Shown: piece after piece, positions 30,176 through 43,815 of the stretch | How the letters are laid out: each line of letters begins with the position of its first letter | Numbering within the stretch: position 1 is the stretch's first letter | From: Taeniopygia guttata | Taxonomy: Eukaryota; Chordata; Aves; Passeriformes; Estrildidae | DNA: 64,000 bases | Direction of reading: 5' to 3' | NCBI RefSeq assembly: GCF_048771995.1 | Contig: NC_133063.1 | Span: 64,868,014-64,932,013, forward strand | Notes under the pieces: generated by a model | The model's database searches: none | What the model was told of the DNA's origin: nothing | What the model saw: only the letters and a program-made list of their open reading frames with translations | Translations under genes and position numbers: made by a program

Positions 30176-33100
30176 AGGACTGATGAGAAATGCCCCAGTG
30201 GGAAGGTCCTCAGAGCAAACTTGCACCAGAAGAAGTAAGAGAGGCAAAGGTGGCCCATCCCCCTTTCTGTCCCCTGGGTCCCCTGGGGTTCTGCATGGAA
30301 TGTTGGGCTGTGCCCGTAGCAACTGTCGTTGTCTCCTGCTCCTGTGGCCGTTGGTGGAACACTGGTGGAGCAGTGGTGGAGCAGCAGCTGCAGGATCTGC
30401 TCCGGGGCTGTCCCTGACCAGCCCCCTTCTGGCCTCAGCACCAGATCTGGCCTCTGCATAGACATCCTCATCTCCTTGTCTGCTGCCAGGCATCCCCACA
30501 GCACTTTGGGAATGTCCAAGGTAAGAAAATCCCCGTTTGCCTTCAAAGCACTAACAGAATGGCAGCACGATCCAGTTGGCTGTCCCACCAACCACGACAG
30601 ACATGCTCTGTGCTCACTTTCCCCAGACAAGGTTACACACGAAAGCGGGGCCCAGCTTCTGTAGGAATAATGCTGCCTCCAGTGAAAATACAGACCTTCC
30701 CATAGAGGACGTAGAGAGCTGTCACCATGCACTTGCAGATTCTCATCCACTGATGGCCTGAGGAAAAGTCATTGGTGCCCATTAAAGTCCTAAACCTATG
30801 TTGTGGTCACCCCAGAATATTACTGAGGAAGTCAGGGGTTCAGTGTCAACAAATCCTGTTACTCTGCTCACAGATCCTCCAAAGCTTTAAAAGCCAGACT
30901 GATGGAAACTCCCCCCTTAGATCCCTCCCATTCAGGGCATGGAAGCAGTTCACTGGGCTTGCCCTCCAGTACTGGCTTTCACCTACAAAAATGATCTGCT
31001 TTCAGCGAGTCTTATATACTTACATACTTCCATCATATACAGAAACAGTATCATTTAATATGTTTATATTTTTTTTCCCTGCTTCCATTGGATCTCTTTT
31101 CCATGGAGATATTGCTATAGATTTGTCCATGTTTTCCAATGCCAGTAGGACTGGTTCTGCCTCGTGGTCAGAGGCAGCCATGGAATGCCATCTGGAGAGG
31201 TCCTTCTCAAGAACACAATGACAGTATCACAGAGTTTTCTGGGTTGGAAGGGACTCACAAAGGTCATTGAGCCCGGCTCCTGGGCCTGCCCAGGACGGCC
31301 TCGAGAATCACATCCTGTGCCCAAGAGCAGCATCCAAACTCTTTTTGAGCTCTCTCAGCCTTGGTGCTGTGACCCCTTCCCTGGGGAGGCTGTCCCAGTG
31401 GCCAACCATCCTCTGGCTGAGGAACCTTTTCCTTATTTCCACTGGCACATCTTCCATGCCATTCTCCTGGGTCCTCTCACTGGCGCCAAGACGGAAGGGA
31501 GTAGTGCGTGGCCTTCTGCTTCTCCTCTCGGGGAATCTGCAGACCGCTGGAGGGTCCTGCCTCGGAAATTCCAAGTGCGAAAGGCAGCAATTCCACCAAA
31601 CTGAGGGGAGATGGGACAGAGGAGCTTGTGGTTTGCAATGATGAGGGGGAGAAGGAAGGCTAGCGACACATCTTGGCAGAGTGGCTTTTATCTGGAGCAT
31701 TGTTTTGCTCTCTTTCAGATGGAAAGGAGAGGCACAAGGAAAAGGAAAGCAAGAGCCAACATTGAGCCGTGAGTTTTGGCACAGGGGTTAAAGGACAGCA
31801 AACTTGAGGAATGGCGAGGAGCAGAACTGCTATTTCAGAGTCAGGCTGGGATTGGTTGAAGCCTGTGGTTCCACGGCAGGTGTCTCTTGGCCATTTGCCT
31901 TTCTTATGACCACCTCCTTCTTCCTTTAGGCACATCAATGTTGGCAGTGACTTTCAGGCTGAGCTCCCTGAGCTGCAGACCAGACCGCCAAGTGAAGATG
32001 AAGAGCCTGCAACCCTGGTCTGGAAGCCCTGGGGGGAAGATGACTCTGACATGCAAAAACCAGACAGAGGTAGCTGTCAAGCTCTTTTTCCGCCCCTGAG
32101 ATACTTGGGGGTGTGCAGGCTCTGCTTCTCTCCTTGTCTCGCCCATCTTCCCACGTGGGAGTCTAAGAGGCAAGGAGGATGCTTTTGCAGCAAAACAGGA
32201 AAAAGAACAGCCTTCCTGCTCCCCAAATTGGTCAGAGGCATTAGCCACTGGAAGAGGGGAGATTGGCCCCCACTTCTTATGACAGAAGCTGCTGTGAAGG
32301 GAGAGCCAGCATGTCTTGGGCCCCCGGTTCAGCTGCCCCTTTCTTTGCTCTCCTTTTCATGCTCTCCAGCCTGCACTTTCACGCTATTGTGCTTTCCTTC
32401 TGCCTTGTATGGCAACCGTTCCCTTTCCTCAGCTCAAGCCTGACTTGCGGTGGGTTTTTGTTGTGCTTGCAGTGAGAGAACTGTTGGACATGGCCAGCTC
32501 CCGTGGCCTTCCCAGGGCAGCAGCTAAGCTGGAGCTCGCCCTGCACTGCCTGCACCAGGCACGCGGCAGCGTTCCGGTAAGAAGCGGCTGTTTGGCTGCA
32601 GAGAAGAGTGGACAGGGAATTAAAATGGCCCGGGCACTGGGAGAGCCTTTCCTGGCTGCTCTTTGAAGAAGGGAGTTGACAAGAGGCAGAGCACTTTTGC
32701 TGCCTGCCGTGTCTCCTCCAGCTGCATCAGGGGTGATTCCAAATGGCTCGAGCAGGGAGAATGTCTCTCCTGGAGGCACCGGCGCAGGGTCCCGCAGCCT
32801 GCTCCCTTGTAAATCTCCTGCAGATCTGTGTTCTCTAAGACATTTTGAGGTGTATAGAGGGGAAATTCCAAGAAGCCTCCATGAGCTGGGGCAATTCTGG
32901 GCACAGGAGGAGCATAAACCAAAATTGGGTTGGTCAGCAAAATGCCACTCCTGGGGACCGGGATCAAAGGCATGGGCAGCAAAAATGAGGGACTAGGAGC
33001 AAGCCACAATGTTGGACCCCTATGAGATGCCAGAAACTCTGAAGAGGCAAAGTAGCTGAAAGGCAGCATTTCTATTTTTCTGGCTCTTTTTTTGTTGTGG

Positions 33101-35828
33101 GGCAGTTAAAGTCTTTTTCCCTTTGATCTTGCAGGAGGCTCTGGAGATGCTGCTCTCGGGGGGGCCTCCAACACCTCAAGGCCATCCCTTGGCTGATTAT
33201 CACTACGCAGGTAAGCAAAGCAGAACTTGTTCCTTCACTGACAGATGCTGCCATCCCCTGAATTGCCCTGTCAAGCATTTCTGCTCAAACAAGTAACACC
33301 AGCACATGGTCTCATCTTCTCTGGGGGCAGGGAAAGCACCAGCATCTACTCCTTCAGCTTGTTGTCCATGACTTTTTCCCTGGGCAATGCCTGCTCTTGT
33401 CTTCATTGCCTTCTGAGGGAGCAGACATGTACACACGAGACGGATGGATGGCGCCGCTTTTGTTTCGGCAGCCAATGGGATCTACTTCAAGCGGAGAGAG
33501 GGATCAATTTACCTGCTGCTTTTTATTGCCAGGCTCGGACAGATGGACACCTGAAGAGCAGGAGTCCTTCCAAAAGGCTTTCCACACCTATGGCAAGGAT
33601 TTTCATCTCATCCAGAAGCAGGTAAAGCCATAGGACATTCTTTCTACTTGAGAAGATCATCAAAAGGAGATGTTGCTTCTTTCTGGTACCAAGTACCGGA
33701 ACTCAGTCTCTCTCTTCTCAAGCACCAAAAATGTAAAGTAGTAATGAAATGGGAAAAGGAATGCCTACATGAAAATGATGATCCTGCCTCTCCTGCCCTT
33801 GTGTCCAAGCTCTTTTGGAAGATGAAGGCTTATTCTCTCAGAGTTGTCTCATAGGTGTGCTGGTGCTTCCACAACACACCGTGCTGGGATAACTGGAGTG
33901 AAATGGGGAAAGAACTGTGCTAGATGATTTGCTTTTGATCTGCACATTACATCTGTTACCATGTAGCATAACACAGGGTTTATTACATTGTATAATGCCT
34001 CTCTTACTCCACATTGATCTCATTTTACACCCTACTCAATTTACTCCAGGATTTTACTTCCTAGGTTATACCATATCCTATTTTCTCCAATGCACCCTAC
34101 AGGATTTTACAGTCCTTCTTTTTCTCTTCACAACAGATTCAGAGTAAGACCGTGGCACAGTGTGTGGAGTACTACTATTCCTGGAAAAAAGAGCGTAGGG
34201 TTGCCAGCGCTCTTGCTCAGGTGAGCGGGAAGGAGATGGAGACATGCCAGGAAGGTCAAGAAAGTGGGAGAAGGGGACAAAACCCGCTGGTGAGCCATGC
34301 GAGACGCTCCTTTGCCAGGATCACATTGTCCCATGCACTGGGGAAGGTGCAGCAGATGCTGCCCCCGCGTTTCACTGTGCTGCTGCCCTGAAATCCCGGA
34401 GCATAACTTTGACCCAACAAAGCAGCACCATCACTAAAATGGGCTTTGACTCTCTCTAGATTTGACTCTCTCTCAAGGGCTGGCACCCTCGCTGATTCCA
34501 ATCAGATCCTTAATTCCCCACTGCTTGCTAACATCAGTCATCTGGGCTGCATTCATGGAGGTGCTGCAGATTTTCAGGGATCTTTTATAGCACCCCAGCA
34601 TACTCCCCAAGGAGGAGTTGCTGATGCTGTGGCTCCATTAAAACTTTCCTTACCGGCAAACAGCTATATGGTTCAGAGAAAGAGAGAGAGAAAGAGATTC
34701 TTTTGGGTAGTAGAAAATTGGTAACCATGTGCCTTCACTAATTTGACTGAATTTATTTTGACCCGTTCCCTAGACATTTGTGGAGGAAAACTAGAGATAA
34801 ACAGATGTTAGGCAGAGAGGTATAAATAAGAAATGTCAATAGAACTAGAGATACCCATGTCTTTATGCCACCCCTTTGGGCTGTAGAAAAGAGGAATATT
34901 TTCCTGCAAGCGCTGACTTGGCAGCCCGCTGCCAAATCCAGCCATTTTCTCAGCTCTTCAGGGTTTGGAGGAATTTGCTTAGGCCAATAGAGTTTTCTGC
35001 TGGACGCTCTGATTGACAGCTCTCTGAGAGGCAGGAAACATTGATAAGGACTCTTTGATTTGCAGACTGTGGACAAAGCAAAGAGGAGCAAAAGCCCTCC
35101 CAGAAAGGAGGACGGGGAGCCAGGGAAGAGAAGCCGCAAGAGGGCTCGCAGCGCCGAGTGTCCCTGCTGCCAGCCGCAGCAGCCACCCCATTCGGCCAGA
35201 GGCCCCTTTCCCTGCGGGCAGTGCAAACGGTACGCAAGTTCCTCCTCTTCCTGCTCCAAGCTGCGCCTTTGGACTAAAAGAGCCTGACCGCTTTCAAAGG
35301 CACCACTGGGGAAGCTAAGGGCACTTGGAGGATCACCCCTCGCAGCCGTGCTCAAACCCACTTTAAACCCAAACAGCTTAGTTAAAACCCAGCATTCAGA
35401 ATGAAACCCTGCCCTGCCCCAACAAGACACAATTCCTACAAGTGGGAGTCGATGCATCAAAGCTTGGATTGATGGGGCTGATCCAATTAAAACTAGGATG
35501 AAGGCAAAGGAGGGAGAAATTTGAAGGAACTCTAGACAAGAAAGATCAGACTCATGGTGCTGATCCATTTGCAAATGTGTCACAGCCTGGAAAGACAGAA
35601 ATGCATAGAAAAACGGAGACCTCGGCGCTCGTTTAATGGGGTGTCTTAAATTAACAATGCATGGTTTTTCTCCTCTCTTCCAGGGTGTTTGAAACCATAA
35701 AGGAAAGGAACAACCACAGGAGAAGGCATCGCCCACGGAAGGAAGCAGAGCCTCTCCCCAAGAAGAAAAGAGCAAATGAGGCCTGCAGCTGTCCAGGGCT
35801 AGCAAGAGTTAGCGGTCAAGAGGACTAG
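30176..35828 (+). CDS. ELM2-SANT-C2H2 gene, copy 4
   Basis: Exons a 30176-30234, b 30490-30520, c 31719-31768, d 31930-32069, e 32473-32576, f 33135-33210, g 33533-33621, h 34137-34220, i 35066-35229, j 35684-35828. First copy in which exon c begins ATG GAA instead of GTG AAA: residues 4-5 become Met-Glu, and a second possible start gives 283 residues directly at the splice acceptor. Remaining coding sequence is unchanged. Introns after exon g are nearly identical to copy 3. Confidence 0.8.
31215..31545 (-). mobile_element. CR1 fragment, unit 4
   Basis: Same insertion; here with GGGGAATCTGCAGACC at its inner end, shared by units 4-8. Confidence 0.8.
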
Positions 35829-36035
35829 ATAGCAATAAGATTGTTTGTTAAGTTTCTAGGGTTGTTTATTCTTCTACTTAGTTTACTAGATAGGAATCTC
35901 TCCATTTATTAGTTAAGATGCATTAGTATTATTAACGATGTATTAGTATTATTAGATTTACCAGTAAGTGCAAGAGGTTTGGTGTTCGCTATCTTTTGCC
36001 CTTTTGTCTTTGTTGAGACACAATCTGTCTTTATC

Positions 36036-36041
36036 ATTAAA
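36036..36041 (+). promoter_or_regulatory. Poly(A) signal, gene copy 4
   Basis: ATTAAA, 207 nt after the stop at 35828. Confidence 0.6.
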
Positions 36042-36353
36042 CCAAAGTTTGCTCCATGACCTCTTTTTGTCTGCATGAAATCACTCAAGCAATGTTCGTT
36101 CCATTTGCTCGGTGTTGCAAACAGGGCATTTTCCCTGAGAGAAGAATCTGGGCACTTGGATGTCCCCCACAGGCCCAGCCCCTTGCTCAGCTGGCGGACT
36201 TACAAAGATCTGTCTCCGTTACTGCCACTGAAAGAAGGGTGGGGTTTCATCCTTTGATTCCTAAAAATCTCGGCTGCGAGTGCAAAGGGAGGCTTTGCTT
36301 AACGCAGTGGATTGGATCTAAAGGAGTGGTCCTGTCTCACTCTACTTGGAGGG

Positions 36354-36393
36354 ATAAAAGCAGCGGGTTTAGTCCTTTCTGTTGCCCAGCAAC
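36354..36393 (+). promoter_or_regulatory. Candidate promoter, gene copy 5
   Basis: ATAAAAG at 36354-36360 and X-box-like palindrome at 36381-36393. Confidence 0.4.
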
Positions 36394-37595
36394 AAAAACA
36401 ACTTTGTTTCATTTCGGTGGACAGATGGACTTGACCACCTTCAAGGACTTTCCTAACCTCTCTGATTCTATAAAATTCATATCCACATGCACAACTAAGT
36501 CATCAGGAGTTCAGTTTCAGTTTCTCTTTAAAGGACCAGTCTCCCGCTCTGGGCTTCACCAATCTCCTTAGCTAAAGCAGAGCGGGAGTGAACAGGATCC
36601 TCTCACTTCTAACAGCTTTGGTATTTGCAGCAAAGAAGAATCAAGCTCACTCCTTTATCCAGCCCAGCAAAGGGCACTGCCGGGCAAGGTTCTGGTAGCA
36701 GGGGCTGGGGAGGATGGACAGGGGCTGAGGGAGGGGGAATTGCCAGGCTGGTTCTGGGAAGCTGACCAAAGCTTGCCCTCGTCTGATGGAGGCCGTGGCA
36801 GCTGGTGGGATTTGGAGCCTACAAAGTACCTGCATTGCAGTGGGCCTTGTTACAGCTGCCCCCTCAGTTTGCTGCTGTGTGTGTAACACGCAGGCTGGGA
36901 AGGAAGCAAGATTGGCTCCTGCTTAACGTTAGGCAGGAAAGCACTAGAACCGGCTGGGTTTTGTCGTAGCTGGGACCTAAGCATTCAAACAAACACCAAG
37001 GCCCTTAGTGTGGAAAAGTAGTTCTGTTCGTGTTAGTGTTTTAGAGGAATGCCAGAGTTTTGAGATGAACATCTAGCTTCTTCAAGGCAGCTGGAAGATA
37101 GACATAGAAATCCTTCATTAATGTTCGCTGCAGAAATGCTGGTGGGTTGTCCCTGTGTCTGTGTGTGACCCCATGAGTTCCCCAGAGACACATCCTGTTT
37201 CTCCGAGTTTCAAGGAAGGAGTGTTGAGCTAGGAGAGCAGCTCGGTAGCCCAAAGGAGAGAAAACGTCCAGTGACATTCTTGGGCAGCAGGCAATTGAGA
37301 AAGCAGGCAGGATGAATGCCTCCACTTGGAGAGAAAGCTTTGGAGTTGGTTCTCCACTGAGCTGGTTCAGAGAAGTTCTTCTCTTCTCTGAACCGGCAGC
37401 CTCTTGCTCCTCCCAGAGCCGGAGGAGAGCCTTCTGGTTCAGAGGCAGCAGGACTCCTTCTGGTTCTCCAGTGCAGGCAGCGTGGTACGGGCCCTTGGAC
37501 AGAGCCAGGCTCCTGCGCATGTCCAGCTGGAGGCACCTGACAGAGAAGCAGGGAGAAGACCCAGAGCTGTCCCTGCTCTGCTTTTCCCCGCCCAG

Positions 37596-40500
37596 AGGAC
37601 TGATGAGAAATGCCCCAGTGGGAAGGTCCTCAGAGCAAACTTGCACCAGAAGAAGTAAGAGAGGCAAAGGTGGCCCATCCCCCTTTCTGTCCCCTGGGTC
37701 CCCTGGGGTTCTGCATGGAATGTTGGGCTGTGCCCGTAGCAACTGTCGTTGTCTCCTGCTCCTGTGGCCGTTGGTGGAACACTGGTGGAGCAGTGGTGGA
37801 GCAGCAGCTGCAGGATCTGCTCCGGGGCTGTCCCTGACCAGCCCCCTTCTGGCCTCAGCACCAGATCTGGCCTCTGCATAGACATCCTCATCTCCTTGTC
37901 TGCTGCCAGGCATCCCCACAGCACTTTGGGAATGTCCAAGGTAAGAAAATCCCCGTTTGCCTTCAAAGCACTAACAGAATGGCAGCACGATCCAGTTGGC
38001 TGTCCCACCAACCACGACAGACATGCTCTGTGCTCACTTTCCCCAGACAAGGTTACACACGAAAGCGGGGCCCAGCTTCTGTAGGAATAATGCTGCCTCC
38101 AGTGAAAATACAGACCTTCCCATAGAGGACGTAGAGAGCTGTCACCATGCACTTGCAGATTCTCATCCACTGATGGCCTGAGGAAAAGTCATTGGTGCCC
38201 ATTAAAGTCCTAAACCTATGTTGTGGTCACCCCAGAATATTACTGAGGAAGTCAGGGGTTCAGTGTCAACAAATCCTGTTACTCTGCTCACAGATCCTCC
38301 AAAGCTTTAAAAGCCAGACTGATGGAAACTCCCCCCTGAGATCCCTCCCATTCAGGGCATGGAAGCAGTTCACTGGGCTTGCCCTCCAGTACTGGCTTTC
38401 ACCTACAAAAATGATCTGCTTTCAGCGAGTCTTATATACTTACATACTTCCATCATATACAGAAACAGTATCATTTAATATGTTTATATTTTTTTTCCCT
38501 GCTTCCATTGGATATCTTTTCCATGGAGATATTGCTATAGATTTGTCCATGTTTTCCAATGCCAGTAGGTCTGGTTCTGCCCCGCGGTCAGAGGCAGCCA
38601 TGGAATGCCATCTGGAGAGGTCCTTCTCAAGAACACAATGACAGTATCACAGAGTTTTCTGGGTTGGAAGGGACTCACAAAGGTCATTGAGCCCGGCTCC
38701 TGGGCCTGCCCAGGACGGCCTCGAGAATCACATCCTGTGCCCAAGAGCAGCATCCAAACTCTTTTTGAGCTCTCTCAGCCTTGGTGCTGTGAACCCTTCC
38801 CTGGGGAGGCTGTCCCAGTGGCCAACCATCCTCTGGCTGAGGAACCTTTTCCTTATTTCCACTGGCACATCTTCCATGCCATTCTCCTGGGTCCTCTCAC
38901 TGGCGCCAAGACGGAAGGGAGTAGTGCGTGGCCTTCTGCTTCTCCTCTCGGGGAATCTGCAGACCGCTGGAGGGTCCTGCCTCGGAAATTCCAAGTGCGA
39001 AAGGCAGCAATTCCACCAAACTGAGGGGAGATGGGACAGAGGAGCTTGTGGTTTGCAATGATGAGGGGGAGAAGGAAGGCTAGCGACACATCTTGGCAGA
39101 GTGGCTTTTATCTGGAGCATTGTTTTGCTCTCTTTCAGATGGAAAGGAGAGGCACAAGGAAAAGGAAAGCAAGAGCCAACATTGAGCCGTGAGTTTTGGC
39201 ACAGGGGTTAAAGGACAGCAAACTTGAGGAATGGCGAGGAGCAGAACTGCTATTTCAGAGTCAGGCTGGGATTGGTTGAAGCCTGTGGTTCCACGGCAGG
39301 TGTCTCTTGGCCATTTGCCTTTCTTATGACCACCTCCTTCTTCCTTTAGGCACATCAATGTTGGCAGTGACTTTCAGGCTGAGCTCCCTGAGCTGCAGAC
39401 CAGACCGCCAAGTGAAGATGAAGAGCCTGCAACCCTGGTCTGGAAGCCCTGGGGGGAAGATGACTCTGACATGCAAAAACCAGACAGAGGTAGCTGTCAA
39501 GCTCTTTTTCCACCCCTGAGATACTTGGGGGTGTGCAGGCTCTGCTTCTCTCCTTGTCTCGCCCATCTTCCCACGTGGGAGTGTAAGAGGCAAGGAGGAT
39601 GCTTTTGCAGCAGAGCAGGAAAAAGAACAGCCTTCCTGCTCCCCAAATTGGTCAGAGGCATTAGCCACTGGAAGAGGGGAGATTGGCCCCCCACTTCTTA
39701 TGACAGAAGCTGCTGTGAAGGGAGAGCCAGCACGTCTGGGGCCCCCGGTTCAGCTGCCCCTTTCTTTGCTCTCCTTTTCATGCTCTCCAGCCTGCACTTT
39801 CACGCTATTGTGCTTTCCTTCGGCCTTGTATGGCAACCGTTCCTTTTCCTCAGCTCAAGCCTGACTTGCGGTGGGTTTTTGTTGTGCTTGCAGTGAGAGA
39901 ACTGTTGGACATGGCCAGCTCCCGTGGCCTTCCCAGGGCAGCAGCTAAGCTGGAGCTCGCCCTGCACTGCCTGCACCAGGCACGCGGCAGCGTTCCGGTA
40001 AGAAGCGGCTGTTTGGCTGCAGAGAAGAGTGGACAGGGAATTAAAATGGCCCGGGCACTGGGAGAGCCTTTCCTGGCTGCTCTTTGAAGAAGGGAGTTGA
40101 CAAGAGGCAGAGCACTTTTGCTGCCTGCCGTGTCTCCTCCAGCTGCATCAGGGGTGATTCCAAATGGCTCGAGCAGGGAGAATGTCTCTCCTGGAGGCAC
40201 CGGCGCAGGGTCCCGCAGCCTGCTCCCTTGTAAATCTCCTGCAGATCTGTGTTCTCTAAGACATTTTGAGGTGTATAGAGGGGAAATTCCAAGAAGCCTC
40301 CATGAGCTGGGGCAATTCTGGGCACAGGAGGAGCATAAACCAAAATTGGGTTGGTCAGCAAAATGCCACTCCTGGGGACCGGGATCAAAGGCATGGGCAG
40401 CAAAAATGAGGGACTAGGAGCAAGCCACAATGTTGGACCCCTATGAGATGCCAGAAACTCTGAAGAGGCAAAGTAGCTGAAAGGCAGCATTTCTATTTTT

Positions 40501-43250
40501 CTGGCTCTTTTTTTGTTGTGGGGCAGCTAAAGTCTTTTTCCCTTTGATCTTGCAGGAGGCTCTGGAGATGCTGCTCTCGGGGGGGCCTCCAACACCTCAA
40601 GGCCATCCCTTGGCTGATTATCACTACGCAGGTAAGCAAAGCAGAACTTGTTCCTTCACTGACAGATGCTGCCATGCCCTGAATTGCCCTGTCAAGCATT
40701 TCTGCTCAAACAAGTAACACCAGCACATGGTCTCATCTTCTCTGGGGGCAGGGAAAGCACCAGCATCTACTCCTTCAGCTTGTTGTCCATGACTTTTTCC
40801 CTGGGCAATGCCTGCTCTTGTCTTCATTGCCTTCTGAGGGAGCAGACATGTACACACGAGACGGATGGATGGCGCCGCTTTTGTTTCGGCAGCCAATGGG
40901 ATCTACTTCAAGCGGAGAGAGGGATCAATTTACCTGCTGCTTTTTATTGCCAGGCTCGGACAGATGGACACCTGAAGAGCAGGAGTCCTTCCAAAAGGCT
41001 TTCCACACCTATGGCAAGGATTTTCATCTCATCCAGAAGCAGGTAAAGCCATAGGACATTCTTTCTACTTGAGAAGATCATCAAAAGGAGATGTTGCTTC
41101 TTTCTGGTACCAAGTACCGGAACTCAGTCTCTCTCTTCTCAAGCACCAAAAATGTTAAAGTAGTAATGAAATGGGAAAAGGAATGCCTACATGAAAATGA
41201 TGATCCTGCCTCTCCTGCCCTTGTGTCCAAGCTCTTTTGGAAGATGAAGGCTTATTCTCTCAGAGTTGTCTCATAGGTGTGCTGGTGCTTCCACAACACA
41301 CCGTGCTGGGATAACTGGAGTGAAATGGGGAAAGAACTGTGCTAGATGATTTGCTTTTGATCTGCACATTACATCTGTTACCATGTAGCATAACACAGGG
41401 TTTATTACATTGTATAATGCCTCTCTTACTCCACATTGATCTCATTTTACACCCTACTCAATTTACTCCAGGATTTTACTTCCTAGGTTATACCATATCC
41501 TATTTTCTCCAATGCACCCTACAGGATTTTACAGTCCTTCTTTTTCTCTTCACAACAGATTCAGAGTAAGACCGTGGCACAGTGTGTGGAGTACTACTAT
41601 TCCTGGAAAAAAGAGCGTAGGGTTGCCAGCGCTCTTGCTCAGGTGAGCGGGAAGGAGATGGAGACATGCCAGGAAGGTCAAGAAAGTGGGAGAAGGGGAC
41701 AAAACCCGCTGGTGAGCCATGCGAGACGCTCCTTTGCCAGGATCACATTGTCCCATGCACTGGGGAAGGTGCAGCAGATGCTGCCCCCGCGTTTCACTGT
41801 GCTGCTGCCCTGAAATCCCAGAGCATAACTTTGACCCAACAAAGCAGCACCATCACTAAAATGGGCTTTGACTCTCTCTAGATTTGACTCTCTCTCAAGG
41901 GCTGGCACCCTCGCTGATTCCAATCAGATCCTTAATTCCCCACTGCTTGCTAACATCAGTCATCTGGGCTGCATTCATGGAGGTGCTGCAGATTTTCAGG
42001 GATCTTTTATAGCACCCCAGCATACTCCCCAAGGAGGAGTTGCTGATGCTGTGGCTCCATTAAAACTTTCCTTACCGGCAAACAGCTATATGGTTCAGAG
42101 AAAGAGAGAGAGAAAGAGATTCTTTTGGGTAGTAGAAAATTGGTAACCATGTGCCTTCACTAATTTGACTGAATTTATTTTGACCCATTCCCTAGACATT
42201 TGTGGAGGAAAACTAGAGATAAACAGATGTTAGGCAGAGAGGTATAAATAAGAAATGTCAATAGAACTAGAGATACCCATGTCTTTATGCCACCCCTTTG
42301 GGCTGTAGAAAAGAGGAATATTTTCCTGCAAGCGCTGACTTGGCAGCCCGCTGCCAAATCCAGCCATTTTCTCAGCTCTTCAGGGTTTGGAGGAATTTGC
42401 TTAGGCCGATAGAGTTTTCTGCTGGACGCTCTGATTGACAGCTCTCTGAGAGGCAGGAAACATTGATAAGGACTCTTTGATTTGCAGACTGTGGACAAAG
42501 CAAAGAGGAGCAAAAGCCCTCCCAGAAAGGAGGACGGGGAGCCAGGGAAGAGAAGCCGCAAGAGGGCTCGCAGCGCCGAGTGTCCCTGCTGCCAGCCGCA
42601 GCAGCCACCCCATTCGGCCAGAGGCCCCTTTCCCTGCGGGCAGTGCAAACGGTACGCAAGTTCCTCCTCTTCCTGCTCCAAGCTGCGCCTTTGGACTAAA
42701 AGAGCCTGACCGCTTTCAAAGGCACCACTGGGGAAGCTAAGGGCACTTGGAGGATCACCCCTCGCAGCCGTGCTCAAACCCACTTTAAACCCAAACAGCT
42801 TAGTTAAAACCCAGCATTCAGAATGAAACCCTGCCCTGCCCCAACAAGACACAATTCCTACAAGTGGGAGTCGATGCATCAAAGCTTGGATTGATGGGGC
42901 TGATCCAATTAAAACTAGGATGAAGGCAAAGGAGGGAGAAATTTGAAGGAACTCTAGACAAGAAAGATCAGACTCATGGTGCTGATCCATTTGCAAATGT
43001 GTCACAGCCTGGAAAGACAGAAATGCATAGAAAAACGGAGACCTCGGCGCTCGTTTAATGGGGTGTCTTAAATTAACAATGCATGGTTTTTCTCCTCTCT
43101 TCCAGGGTGTTTGAAACCATAAAGGAAAGGAACAACCACAGGAGAAGGCATCGCCCACGGAAGGAAGCAGAGCCTCTCCCCAAGAAGAAAAGAGCAAATG
43201 AGGCCTGCAGCTGTCCAGGGCTAGCAAGAGTTAGCGGTCAAGAGGACTAG
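37596..43250 (+). CDS. ELM2-SANT-C2H2 gene, copy 5
   Basis: Exons a 37596-37654, b 37910-37940, c 39139-39188 (ATG type), d 39350-39489, e 39894-39997, f 40556-40631, g 40954-41042, h 41559-41642, i 42488-42651, j 43106-43250. Product as copy 4. One extra C in the d-e intron (near 39690) and other changes near 39583-39840 distinguish it; exons are unaffected. Confidence 0.8.
38635..38965 (-). mobile_element. CR1 fragment, unit 5
   Basis: Same insertion, intron b-c of copy 5. Confidence 0.8.
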
Positions 43251-43457
43251 ATAGCAATAAGATTGTTTGTTAAGTTTCTAGGGTTGTTTATTCTTCTACT
43301 TAGTTTACTAGATAGGAATCTCTCCATTTATTAGTTAAGATGCATTAGTATTATTAACGATGTATTAGTATTATTAGATTTACCAGTAAGTGCAAGAGGT
43401 TTGGTGTTCGCTATCTTTTGCCCTTTTGTCTTTGTTGAGACACAATCTGTCTTTATC

Positions 43458-43463
43458 ATTAAA
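43458..43463 (+). promoter_or_regulatory. Poly(A) signal, gene copy 5
   Basis: ATTAAA, 207 nt after the stop at 43250. Confidence 0.6.
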
Positions 43464-43775
43464 CCAAAGTTTGCTCCATGACCTCTTTTTGTCTGCATGA
43501 AATCACTCAAGCAATGTTCGTTCCATTTGCTCGGTGTTGCAAACAGGGCATTTTCCCTGAGAGAAGAATCTGGGCACTTGGATGTCCCCCACAGGCCCAG
43601 CCCCTTGCTCAGCTGGCGGACTTACAAAGATCTGTCTCCGTTACTGCCACTGAAAGAAGGGTGGGGTTTCATCCTTTGATTCCTAAAAATCTCGGCTGCG
43701 AGTGCAAAGGGAGGCTTTGCTTAACGCAGTGGATTGGATCTAAAGGAGTGGTCCTGTCTCACTCTACTTGGAGGG

Positions 43776-43815
43776 ATAAAAGCAGCGGGTTTAGTCCTTT
43801 CTGTTGCCCAGCAAC
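43776..43815 (+). promoter_or_regulatory. Candidate promoter, gene copy 6
   Basis: ATAAAAG at 43776-43782 and X-box-like palindrome at 43803-43815. Confidence 0.4.

Larger units (their letters stand above)
23385..30805 (+). repeat. Tandem array unit 3
   Basis: 7421 bp. The left part is like unit 2 and the right part like units 4-5 (for example GGATCTAAAGG near 28895 and ATAAAATTC near 29050). Confidence 0.95.
30806..38225 (+). repeat. Tandem array unit 4
   Basis: 7420 bp. First unit with the right-hand variant set around the CR1 (GGGCATGG near 30935, CCAGGACGG near 31290). Carries TGTGTGACCCC near 37163, shared only with unit 5. Confidence 0.95.
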
